Below are positions 13,640 through 21,803 of a DNA stretch of 21,853 nucleotides, in pieces. Position numbers and translations under genes: made by a program. The number at the start of each line of letters is the position of its first letter. Position 1 is the first letter of the stretch. The stretch covers positions 1-21,853 of the forward strand of contig CAJUNQ010000072.1 in the NCBI GenBank assembly GCA_910587835.1. Reading direction: 5' to 3'. The DNA is from an uncultured Oscillospiraceae bacterium. Its GTDB lineage: Bacteria > Bacillota > Clostridia > Oscillospirales > Acutalibacteraceae. The notes beneath the pieces are model-generated. The model did not search any database and had not been told where the DNA came from. It worked only from the letters and a program-made list of their open reading frames with translations.

Positions 13640-15016
13640 ATGAACGAGACCAGAGCCGCGCAAAAAGCCCGGCAGCAGTTACTAACAGAGGGTAAGCCTT
13701 ATCGAAAAATTATCACTTTTTCCGTGCCAATCTTGATAGGCAGCCTTTTTCAGCAGCTCTATAGCATGGCGGACGCACTGGTCATCAGCCGTACTCTGGG
13801 TGTGGAGGCTTTCGCCGGGGTCAGCAGCACCGGGAGCATCACATTCCTGATCTTAGGCTTTGCCCAGGGCCTTACCGCCGGGCTTGCCATCTCCATCTCC
13901 CAAAGCTTTGGGGCCGGTGACCATCAGGCGGTCAAGCGGCACTATGTACATAACCTTATCATTAGTTTAGCTGTGGTGGCCCTGCTCACCGCCCTGAGCC
14001 TGCTGGGCACCGATTGGCTTTTAGCGGTCATGCAGACCCCCGGCGATATTCTCGGCTATGCCAGGGACTATCTGACCGTAATTTTCGGAGGCATGGTCGT
14101 CTCCATGCTGTACAACTTCTTTGCCAATCCCCTTCGGGCGCTGGGTGACAGCAGATCGCCGCTGTACTTCCTGTTCGTGGCCTCAGGGCTGAACATCGTG
14201 CTGGATATCGTGCTTATCCGATTCACTCCGCTGGGCGTGGCGGGCGCGGCATGGGCCACGGTGATATCCCAGGGCGTATCGGCAGCGCTGTGCCTGATAC
14301 TCATTCTGAAAAAAGTGGAGGTCCTCTCCCTCAATGGCTACCGGGAGCCGGTGCGGCTATCTGTTATCCTGCAAAATCTCCGGCTGGGCCTGCCCATGGC
14401 CTTCCAGTCCTCCATCATCGCCCTGGGCACCATCTTCATGACTTATGCCACCAACCGCATGGGTAGCACCGCCGTGGCCTCCTACTCTGTGGGCAGTAAG
14501 ATAGACGGCATTGCCGTGGAGCCTCTGCGCTCCCTGGGCATGGCGATGATAACCTACACCGCCCAGAATTACGGCGCAGGGAAATACAGGCGCATTTTGC
14601 GGGGCGTGTGTCAGAGCATTGTAATAGCTGCTATTCTATCAGCGGTGCCGGGCCTGGTGATGTTCTTCGGGGGCCGGGGGCTGGTGTACCTGTTCCTGGG
14701 CACAAGCGACCAGGTGATTCTCAGCCAGGGAGCGCTCCTGCTGTTCGTCCACGGCGTATGCTATATGATTCTCGCCCTGCTTTTCATCTTCCGCTACGTC
14801 ACCCAGGGGCTGGGACAGACACTCATGCCCACGATGGCTGGTATCATGGAGCTGGTGATGCGCACAGTGGCGGCATTTATTCTTGTGCCTAAGTTCGAGT
14901 TCCTGGGCGCGGCTGTGTCCACGCCGCTGTCTTGGTTGGGGGCGTTGCTGCCTGTGGCAATCGCCTATTTTATTGCAGCAAGAAACCTGCGGAAAAAGGC
15001 TGCAGAGGAAACATAA
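13640..15016 (+). CDS. MATE family efflux transporter (MATE3)
   Basis: This 458-aa membrane protein has the N-terminal ITFSVPILIGSLFQQLYSMADALVISRTLG and the paired repeats GFAQGLTAGLAISISQSFGAGD and SLGMAMITYTAQNYGAGKYRR, all characteristic of MATE exporters. There are about 12 hydrophobic segments with a short polar C-terminus (ARNLRKKAAEET). ATG at 13640 has GAGGAGGG 7 nt upstream; an earlier in-frame ATG at 13604 lies inside the hairpin and lacks a ribosome-binding site. It is convergent with the AraC gene, whose stop is only 3 bp away, leaving no room for a dedicated terminator. Confidence 0.93.
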   Translation: MNETRAAQKARQQLLTEGKPYRKIITFSVPILIGSLFQQLYSMADALVISRTLGVEAFAGVSSTGSITFLILGFAQGLTAGLAISISQSFGAGDHQAVKRHYVHNLIISLAVVALLTALSLLGTDWLLAVMQTPGDILGYARDYLTVIFGGMVVSMLYNFFANPLRALGDSRSPLYFLFVASGLNIVLDIVLIRFTPLGVAGAAWATVISQGVSAALCLILILKKVEVLSLNGYREPVRLSVILQNLRLGLPMAFQSSIIALGTIFMTYATNRMGSTAVASYSVGSKIDGIAVEPLRSLGMAMITYTAQNYGAGKYRRILRGVCQSIVIAAILSAVPGLVMFFGGRGLVYLFLGTSDQVILSQGALLLFVHGVCYMILALLFIFRYVTQGLGQTLMPTMAGIMELVMRTVAAFILVPKFEFLGAAVSTPLSWLGALLPVAIAYFIAARNLRKKAAEET

Positions 15017-15019
15017 ATA

Positions 15020-15917
15020 TCACTCCTCGTTCCGCTCCATGTACTCCCTGGGCGAACAGTGGTAATACTCCCGGAATGCCTTATAAAAATTGCTGCTGTT
15101 GCTGTACCCCAGCATATAGGCTGTCTCCTCAATAGGCAGATCTGTGCCCTTCAAGAGCATCACCGCCCGCTCCATGCGCAGTTCTAAGAGAATCAGGGAG
15201 AAGGTCTTCCCCAGCTCCCGGCGCAAAAGCCCGGATATGTAGTTAGGATGATAGGCGAAGTGTGCCGCGATGTCTCCCAAAGACACCGCGTCGGTGTGTT
15301 CGCCCATATAGCGCACGATCTGTTCCGAGAGCCGGTCGCAGTTCACCTCTGCTTTCTCCGCCCGATACTGCCGGGCAATATGCATCAAGGCCGCCATCAC
15401 CAAGGGCTTTAGGATTGCCTGGGTGTCCTCCCCGGGGTCGGCGTACTCCCGCACCATCATCTCAAGGAGCGTCCGCAGGGGAGAATTTTTTTCAAACTTT
15501 AAGTGCAGAAACTCGTCGGAGAATTGGTTGGTCCGAGGCTCCAGAAAAAATCGGAACAGGGCCGTATCTGCCGAAAGCACCGGCAAAAAAGAGCGGAAAA
15601 ACAGTTCCTTTTTCATCAACACCCCGATGATGATGAACTCCTCGTCCCCGTCTTTATTGAGGGCGTAGCCGGTGTAGGGCTGGCCCACATAGCACTCGCC
15701 CTCGTTCACTGTGATGTAATTGTCGTACTGGTAGCTGATGGCGTCATAGCTGCCCTTATAGGCATAGTTGAGGAAGAAAAAATCCTGCCGGTGGAAGGTC
15801 TCGAAGATGCTTTTCCCTTTGTGGACGCAGACGATGATCTCCTCCTCCGGCCTGCCGGGCCAGGCCCAGGCGCGCGCCCAGCTTTTCCAGGGCCGCCCGA
15901 AGGCTCATACCGCTCAT
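15020..15917 (-). pseudogene. AraC-family regulator, frameshifted near its N-terminus
   Basis: The start is at 15917 (MSGMSLRAALEKLGARLGLARQ); GGAGGGTG lies upstream and the start overlaps the stop of the Cys-rich gene as ATGA, so it is translationally coupled. About residue 22 the frame must change, near 15848-15858, to reach PEEEIIVCVHKGKSIFETFHRQDFFFLNYAYKGSYDAI and the rest of the protein. The tail holds the two AraC helix-turn-helix motifs (VSLGDIAAHFAYHPNYISGLLRRELG and LPIEETAYMLGYSNSSNFYKAFREYYHCSPREYM). The total of 898 nt means one extra base or two missing. It would have been a ~298-aa regulator with an N-terminal cupin-like sensor. A GTG at 15709 could express a shorter protein with the DNA-binding domain. 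It could be a sequencing error. It is the only transcription regulator seen within the cargo. Confidence 0.8.
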
Positions 15918-16300
15918 GCTTTCACCCTCCTTGCCCACTCTATCATCAAGACACAGTCCTTCATGCGCTGGGTACAGATGGGCTTATCCTCCCCGCCGGA
16001 GCCGCAGGCGCTGGTGCCGTACTCTTTCCGCAGGCGGGCGATGGTCTCGACGTAGCCGTCCTCTATGCCCGTAAGCTGGGCGATGATGGCGAATGTTATA
16101 GCGAACACGTCACAGAGGTCTGGTTCACCTAGAAGCTCGGGCATTTGGACGGCAAGCTTCTCTGTCAGTTCGTATTTATCCCCCAACTCCTCGCAGTAGG
16201 TGGCAAGCAGAGCCCGGGGGCAGTCCATACCCTGCTCCCGAGCTTGGGTGGCGGCCTGGAGTTTTGCGACGATATTTTCACAACTGCTTTTGCTGTTCAT
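15914..16300 (-). CDS. Six-cysteine small protein, divergent C_GCAxxG_C_C relative (copy 2)
   Basis: This 128-aa paralogue of 4924-5325 shares AREQGMDCPRALLATYCEELG, LLGEPDLCDVFAITFAI, VETIARLRKEYGTSACG and QRMKDCVLMIEWAR. Cysteines 7, 27, 63, 99, 109 and 116 correspond to those of copy 1. As there, the GCAxxG block reads LCDVFAITF. ATG at 16300 has AAAGGGAG about 8-9 nt upstream and aligns with the copy 1 start; an upstream in-frame ATG at 16360 lies in the promoter. The gene is divergent from MATE4 and coupled to the AraC gene by an ATGA overlap. Confidence 0.75.
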   Translation of the reverse strand: MNSKSSCENIVAKLQAATQAREQGMDCPRALLATYCEELGDKYELTEKLAVQMPELLGEPDLCDVFAITFAIIAQLTGIEDGYVETIARLRKEYGTSACGSGGEDKPICTQRMKDCVLMIEWARRVKA

Positions 16301-16331
16301 GGTGGAAGTCTCCCTTTGGTTTCGTGCCTCA

Positions 16332-16373
16332 ATTATATCACATTTTTCCATAAAAACCAAATGTTTATTTGGT
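16332..16373. promoter_or_regulatory. Promoter and operator dyad between copy 2 and MATE4
   Basis: On the minus strand TGATATAAT (TATAAT at 16337-16332) and TTGGTT (16360-16355) are 17 bp apart and serve the Cys-rich/AraC operon. A perfect dyad, ACCAAAT-GTTT-ATTTGGT (16356-16373), overlaps the -35. It is 31 bp from the MATE4 start, so one bound regulator could act on both genes. The AraC product is an obvious candidate regulator, by inference. Confidence 0.55.
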
Positions 16374-16403
16374 GAAATATTGTTAGGAAGAAGGAGTGTC
16401 TAC

Positions 16404-17754
16404 ATGGAAGAAAACAAGTTGGAAATTATCAGTATTGGAAAACTCCTGGTCTCGCTGTCCATCCCCATGATCTGCGCCCAGCTGGTGACACTGCTCTACA
16501 ACGTGGTCGACCGCATATTCATCGGGCAGATGGAGGGCGGAACTTTGGCTATGGCAGGCATCGGCGTTTCCGGCGCGTTAGTGATGGTGATTGGCGGGTT
16601 CTCCCAATTTTTCGGAGCCGGAGGAGCGCCGCTTGCCGCGATCAGCATGGGCAAAAAAGACAATGACAGCGCCGAGCGCATCTTGACCGCTAGCTTCTCC
16701 TGCCTGGTGCTGACATCGGTGATTATTACTGTGGTGCTCCCTTTTGTGTCCGCCCCAGTGTTGCGCCTTTTCGGAGCCTCGGAGGAGGTGCTGCCCTACG
16801 CCATGGACTACTGCGGGGTATACTGCCTGGGAACTATTTTTGTGGAGTTGACTCTGGGTATGAACGCCTTCATCAATACTCAGGGCTTTGCCCGCACGGG
16901 CATGGCAACAGTCCTTGTGGGTGCGCGCTGAACATTGCCCTCAACCCGCTGTTCATCTTCGTGCTGGGGCTGGGGGTCAAGGGCGCGGCCTGGGCCACGG
17001 TGATTTCCCAGGGTGTCTCCGGGGTGTGGGTCATGGCGTTCCTGCTTGGGAAAAAGTCCGTCTTGCGCATACGGCATGAATACCTTGTGCCTAAAGCAAA
17101 AACGGTGGGGCAAATCATGAAACTGGGTCTCTCCCCCTTTTTATGGAGGTATCCGAGAGCGCCATGCTCGCCTGCTTCAACAACCAGCTCCTGCGATTCG
17201 GCGGGGACTTGGCAGTGGGGAGCATGACGATTCTTTTCTCCCTCCTGGACTTCATCTACCTGCCCATCAGCGGTATCTCAAAGGGCGCCCAGCCCATCCT
17301 CAGCTACAATTACGGCGCGGGGAGATATGACCGGGTACGCAGAACACTGCGCCTCTCGCTTATAGTGGGCACAGGCTTTTCCCTTATAGGCTCACTGTTC
17401 ATGATGACAGTCCCACGGCCTTATATCGCCCTGTTCACCTCTGACCTGGCCCTGCTGGACACCGCTGCAAAGATGCTCCCGGTGTACATCGCGGGCAATT
17501 GCGTGCTGGGGGCCAACACCATCTTCCAGCAGAGCTATAACGCCTTGGACGAGGGAATCAAGAGTTTTTTCTTCGCGTTCTTTCGCAAAATGATTTTGCT
17601 GATACCATTACTGTACATTCTCCCGGCGGCGCTCCCCAAGTGGGGCGTGATGTCCGTTGTGTTGGCGGAGCCGGTGTCGGATTTTCTCACCACCTGCGCG
17701 AACAGTGTTGTGTTCATGAGATTTGTTAAGAAGAAGGTGCCGAAACAAGTATGA
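16404..17754 (+). pseudogene. MATE family efflux transporter (MATE4), two frameshifts
   Basis: ATG at 16404 has AAGGAG 7 nt upstream and opens MEENKLEIISIGKLLVSLSIPMICAQLVTLLYNVVDRIFIGQM, close to MATE1. The frame ends early at 16931 (TVLVGAR, stop) where MATE1 has MLGAVLNMALDPLF; skipping one missing base near 16924-16928 restores LNIALNPLFIFVLGLGVKGAAWATVISQGVSG. A second one-base loss in a C5T5 run at 17133-17142 breaks GLSPF/MEVSESAM. After that the frame is open to the TGA at 17752-17754. The restored protein would be ~450 aa. The losses could be real decay or base-call errors in short homopolymer-like runs; the remaining protein looks conserved, so inactivation would be recent. Confidence 0.88.
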
Positions 17755-18000
17755 CTGTTTCATCTTGATATGCTCACCACAGCAATATTTTCTCATCTCT
17801 TTTTCTTTGTTTAGCGGCGCAATTTTTGAGGTTCCTACTTGCTCTTGCCTTTTGCGTTTGGTGTGCCTGACCCACTTTCTGACCCAGAACCGGAAAAACT
17901 CGGTGGAGCGGACAGGGGCAGACCTTCAGGTTTTGATCGGATAATCGAGCAAAAAGGGTGAGAAATGCTTAGAAACCGCTGGAAAAAGCGGCTCACCACA
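17755..18000. other. Gene-free stretch before the att core
   Basis: I see no gene here. It contains repeat copy C (17801-17830), a short hairpin CCGCT-GGAAAA-AGCGG (17976-17991) and a 12-bp direct repeat GCTCACCACAGC at 17772-17783 and 17991-18002. The second copy of that repeat runs into the tRNA-derived sequence. This is probably the terminal noncoding end of the left element. Confidence 0.4.
17801..17830. repeat. Dispersed ~30-bp repeat, copy C
   Basis: It reads TTTTCTTTGTTTAGCGGCGC then AATTTTTGAG. It is the closest match to copy B at the opposite end of the cargo, in the same orientation. It lies 46 bp past the MATE4 stop. Confidence 0.6.
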
Positions 18001-18046
18001 GCTCATAACCCGAAGGTCGCAGGTTCAAATCCTGTCCCCGCAACCA
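18001..18046 (+). other. 3' half of tRNA-fMet (CAT anticodon), probable attachment-site core
   Basis: The sequence starts at GCTCATAACCCG (anticodon loop with CAT and the 3' side of the anticodon stem). It continues through the T-arm GCAGG-TTCAAAT-CCTGT and ends in the acceptor strand CCCCGCA plus ACCA. The 3' acceptor CCCCGCA-A is typical of initiator tRNA-Met. No matching 5' half (an acceptor strand CGCGGGG with a D-arm) lies upstream, so this is not a complete tRNA gene. Tyrosine integrases commonly use tRNA 3' halves as att cores, and an integrase gene ends 94 bp away. Confidence 0.75.
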
Positions 18047-18051
18047 AATTT

Positions 18052-18087
18052 CCCCGGAACTTCTAGGAGTTCTGGGGATTCTTTTTT
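18052..18087 (+). terminator. Intrinsic terminator after the tRNA fragment
   Basis: CCCCGGAACTT (18052-18062) pairs with GAGTTCTGGGG (18067-18077), allowing G-T pairs, around a 4-nt loop. A run of six T residues follows at 18082-18087. On the plus strand it would terminate a tRNA transcript reconstituted upstream. Confidence 0.75.
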
Positions 18088-18139
18088 GCGTTTTCCCTTA
18101 GTTTCCCTTGTCTGATCCATACGGGGATAGGGCCTGAAA

Positions 18140-19292
18140 CTACCGGATACTATTCCCCAAGAGGTTGCCCATCGTCTTGGTTGCTTCTTTCTGTGCGGCG
18201 ATCGTGACGTGGGCGTAGGTGTCCAGGGTGAACCCTGCGCTGTAGTGGCCCAGCATACCTGACACCGTCTTGATATCTACACCATTTTGGAGCGCCAGGG
18301 TCGAAAACGTGTGCCGAAGGTCGTGAAAGCGCAAGGGTGGCAATCCAGCTCTCTCCAATACCCAGTGGAGCATATGAAGGACACTGTCCGGCGAGATTGG
18401 CCTGCCGTTGGACGAGGGGAACGCATACTCACCAGCCACTTTGCTCCTCTGTTCTCTGAGAATTTCTACTGCGTTTGCCTCTATGGACAGGGGTTCGGTA
18501 GGAATTCTTTGTTTTTAGCGGGGCCTCCACCACTTCCCCATTGATCCGTGCTACTTGGCGCTTCACATGGATAACACCTGCGTCCAAGTTAATGTCGTCC
18601 AATTTTAGGCTCAGCAGTTCGCCATGGCGTAAACCTGTTGCTAACTCCAGGTAGTACATCTCAAATACACCGCTGTTCTTGGCCTCGTGGAAGAAGGCTG
18701 CTAATTGGTCGGCAGTCAGCGTTTTCATCTCTTGGTGCTCAACCTTTGGTAGGGCGCAACCGTCCGTGGGATTGCTTGAGATAAGTTTTTGACTTTTAGC
18801 AAGTTCCATCGCTGACGAAATCACCTGATTTATATTGCGTACCGTCTTGCCACTCAGACCTTTAGGTTGCTGCTTGGACTCTGTCCCCTCTACTCTACCG
18901 CTGGTGAGCAACTTTCTGTAAAGAGCTTGTACTTCCAGCGTAGTCAACTTGCTGAGCGGTATTTTGCCGATGCTTGGCTTAATGTGATTTTCAATATAAC
19001 CTTTGTATGTTTTGTGTAAGGACGGGCGAACTTTGATTTTGGCGTAGTTCTCATACCATACGTCCATCCACTGGCCGACCGTATACTGCCTGGCTTTGAC
19101 GATATCCATACCTTTGTTGTCCTCAATAGCTCTGGCCAGTTTCTCCTTGACCTCTGCTTGTGTTTATCCAAGCACATTCTTGTAAATTACCTTGCCGGAC
19201 TCCGGATCACGGCCTGCTGTATAGCGGCCCTCCCAGCGGCCGTCTTTGCGCTTGCGAATGTTTCCTTCTCCGTTTGCTCTCTTTTTTGCCAT
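18140..19292 (-). pseudogene. Tyrosine recombinase (integrase), stop codon plus frameshift
   Basis: ATG at 19292 opens MAKKRANGEGNIRKRKDGRWEGRY, an arm-type DNA-binding domain. A TAA at 19166-19164 interrupts it after KNVLG, where an AAA codon is likely ancestral (KTQAEVKEKLARAIED follows). A core-binding domain (TVGQWMDVWYENYAKIKVRP) and the first part of the catalytic domain (ELATGLRHGELLSL, carrying the first Arg) continue to about 18495. There a frameshift in ACCCCTG precedes SIEANAVEILREQR. The rest carries HDLRHTF, LGH and the nucleophile tyrosine in DTYAHVT. Restored length is about 384 aa. All catalytic residues are still readable, but the gene cannot make full-length protein as written. 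Confidence 0.87.
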
Positions 19293-19370
19293 ATCTTGGC
19301 CCCCTTTCTTGACATCAACACTACCACATAGCTCTCACATATGTCCACTGACATCTTTCTTACATTTTTA

Positions 19371-20632
19371 CTCCTGCGCTTACTATCAATTTGGGTATTC
19401 AGCCGCGCTACCTTATTTTCATAACTTTTTGAAACCAGCTTACACAGAGCGCAGACCACTGACTGAATCGAACCTCTCACATTATAATTTTGAGAGTGTT
19501 CCGCATCCATAATCTTCATTGTTAGCGCCGCACTCCTGACAATTACGTTCTTGATACTGCGGAACTCGAGATTATCCTCCAGGGAAATATCCGGATTTTT
19601 CTTCCTATGATAGAGTGATAATTTCTCTCGGTCGACCTTGTTCCACTCAGAATTGAGCTTTGCAATGTCCCTGTCCTTTCCAAGCTCCACCACTATTTTG
19701 TTGACTGTACCCTTAATCTCCTTCGGCAAATAACCATACTGCTTGCGCCCTTTGCAGGTTTTTAGCTGCGAAACCAGTTTCAAAAATAGCATTTCTATTT
19801 CAGAAGTAGGAGCATAAGAATCACAGATTTTAGCAATCAGTTTTTCAATTTCCTCTCGGCTCTCCTTCTTCAGACGATCACGAAGGTCTGTTTCCATCGT
19901 GAATAGCTTGTATTGCTCCATGTGAAAGATGTCATTGCCCAGCGCACTTCGCAGTTCAGCCATCCCATTGTTCGTCAGCCAGCCCTGCTTTGCGTCTTTG
20001 GAATAGACCAGCAAGTGCATATGGGGATGGTGCGCGGTGTCGTGAAATGTACCGTACCATTGCAGATTACTGATGTCGATTTTCTGCGCCTCAGCCAGTT
20101 CGGTGACGTTTCTCTGCACTAATTCCCGCTACGCCTCGGCCTTGTTGTAACCTAACCTCTCAGCGTCCTCGCGGTGCAAGCTAATAACGTGTGTCCAGAT
20201 GATACCCTTGTGCTGACCCACTTCCTCCGCGACGGAATCTAAATCTATCTTGTCATCGGTCTGACTAAACAACCCGTGTGGCCCCAGCTTTTCCACCCCG
20301 GGCCGCTCTGCCATGTAGCTGACCAGCTTGCCCAGTTCACCGATACGGTCAGCGTTGTGCTCGATGAAAGCGTCAATGAACTCGCCGGCATTGCTCTTGG
20401 TGGGAGAAATTTCGTAGTCATAATACTCGCCATAGTCCCTGGCTGCTGAGTCGAACTTGATGATTTCATTTACTAACCTTTGCTGCCGCACAGTGGCTGG
20501 AGAGTTATCAATGCTGTCAGCAACCTTCTCAACTCCTTCGCGGGTACCCATGTACTTGACCAAGTCTGTTGCCGAACGCTTTGGTGTGTTCCGCATATAC
20601 CTGCTACTGACAATAATTTTCGCCGTAATCAG
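19371..20632 (-). pseudogene. MobP3-like relaxase, degenerate second copy
   Basis: It is clearly homologous along its length to the intact relaxase at 145-1494, including the HHPHMHLLVY histidine cluster. Three lesions are visible. The ATG start is ACG (20626-20624) and the alternative GTG is CTG (20632-20630). A Trp codon is TAG at 20131-20129. The C-terminus is lost at about 19361-19370, where sequence corresponding to ~145 bp of the left copy (about 91-235) is missing. After the junction a tail of unrelated residues runs on to a stop at 19187, inside the integrase region in another frame. It cannot yield a full relaxase. Confidence 0.87.
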
Positions 20633-20978
20633 TCGCCCCCATTCTGCCACTCGTCAGCATCCTCAAAGGTTAAAATGCCATTCGTCCGCGCCACTTCTTG
20701 GGCAACATTGAGCCGCAAAGTGTCCATAGAATTCTCTGGAATATCATTGACCGTTGCAGTGATGTTGCTAATAATTCCCATCTCCACCGTCAGCTTGAAC
20801 AGCATTTCGCAAACATCTTTGCCGAGGGAATGCACCTCGCTCTTGATTGCTCCTGCTAACATGGAAGCCAAGTAATTGATGTTTTTCTGCTGCCTGAGGT
20901 ACCCAATGTAAAATTCAACCGCCTTGCAAACGAAGTCGCCTTTCGATGTGGCGTTCGCCGCTGTCAGCATTTCCCCTA
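20629..20978 (-). pseudogene. mobC-like gene, N-terminus deleted
   Basis: It is homologous to 1497-1904 from SKGDFVCKAVEFYIGYLRQQKNIN to the end (ADEWQNGGD). The N-terminal ~25 residues are gone: upstream of an accidental ATG at 20970 the sequence switches, near 20975-20980, into the middle of the DUF6076 gene on the other strand. The intervening excisionase-like and HTH genes are missing. Confidence 0.8.
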
Positions 20979-21684
20979 TTCTATTTTGAGTTCCTGCGCC
21001 TTGATTGGCAGTCGAAGTTCCGTTATACGGAGGTACACCCTGACGAGGATATGCATAAGCTTCTCCCGCACAAGCAACTGCGACAGATTCCCAGCGACCT
21101 GGACATGCTACAAAAACAAATCATGCGGTTGTTTGAGGACGTGTTGGACAGCGACGATGACAAAAAAGCCTGTACAGGGAAAGCTGCAAACCTACCTTGA
21201 CAAAGAGAAAAGAGACCCGCTCTATGCCTATCAGTTCAGACCAATCTCTACCTCATACTAGCGAACCAGACAGGGTACTTTCGCCGAAGTTCTCCACCCA
21301 ACCTCCCTCTCTGACCTGGTTGAGTTCTCTCTCCGTGAGTGCGTCAAGCGGGAACAGCGTATGCGTTTCTGTTCCTACTGCGGCAAGTATTTTGCTATCC
21401 CCCGGCGCAACACAGCGGAGTTCTGCAATCTCACTGTTGACGAGAACGGGCACACTTGCAGAGAGGTCGGTGTGGTCAAGCGCTGGGCGGAGAAGAAAAA
21501 CTCTGATGAGCTGTTCAAGGAGTACCGCCGGGAGTACAAGAAACGCTTTAACTGGATCAAGGCGGGGAAGATTAGCCCTGGTGCGTTCTATGCTTGGAGT
21601 GCTACGGCAAAGGGGAAACGCGACGAGTGCGCCGCTGGTAAAATGTCTTTCGATGAATTCAAGAAGTGGCCGGCTGAATCGTAA
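20979..21684 (+). pseudogene. DUF6076 gene remnant, 5' truncated, frameshifted and interrupted
   Basis: It matches the left copy from YFEFLRLDWQ onward; the first ~90 residues are missing at the mobC junction. A frameshift lies in the A-run at about 21160-21168 (DDDKK then, in another frame, PVQGKLQTYLDKEKRD). A TAG at 21259-21261 replaces a Glu codon (ISTSY, stop, RTRQGTFAEVLHP). The C-terminal zinc-ribbon part (from MRFCSYCGKYFAIPRRN, 21361-21684) is intact and nearly identical in protein sequence to the left copy. Confidence 0.85.
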
Positions 21685-21689
21685 AGCTA

Positions 21690-21719
21690 TTCTTTGTTTA
21701 GCGATGCAACTCTTAGATA
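21690..21719. repeat. Dispersed ~30-bp repeat, copy D
   Basis: TTCTTTGTTTAGCGATGCAA then CTCTTAGATAG follows the DUF6076 remnant, in the same position as copy B relative to the left DUF6076 gene. It is the most diverged copy and runs directly into the insertion sequence. Confidence 0.5.
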
Positions 21720-21742
21720 GTGTCTACACAAGGTAGAGGAAT

Positions 21743-21803
21743 TGTGATAGAATGGAAGCATCAAAAAAGACAGGAGAGGAAAAGATGGATGCTTCCTATC
21801 ACA
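21743..21803 (+). promoter_or_regulatory. Hairpin arms enclosing the transposase start
   Basis: TGTGATAGAATGGAAGCATC (21743-21762) is complementary, with a 4-nt bulge, to GATGCTTCCTATCACA (21788-21803). The ribosome-binding site and ATG lie in the loop. Such a structure in transcripts entering from outside could limit transposase translation. Confidence 0.5.

Noticed and set aside
16371..16381. Further copy of the TGTGGCRAAT motif upstream of MATE4
   Set aside because: GGTGAAATATT matches only part of the motif and is within what AT-rich intergenic sequence gives by chance.
18001..18046. Complete tRNA-Met gene
   Set aside because: The 5' acceptor strand and D-arm are absent upstream; only the part from the anticodon loop to CCA is present.
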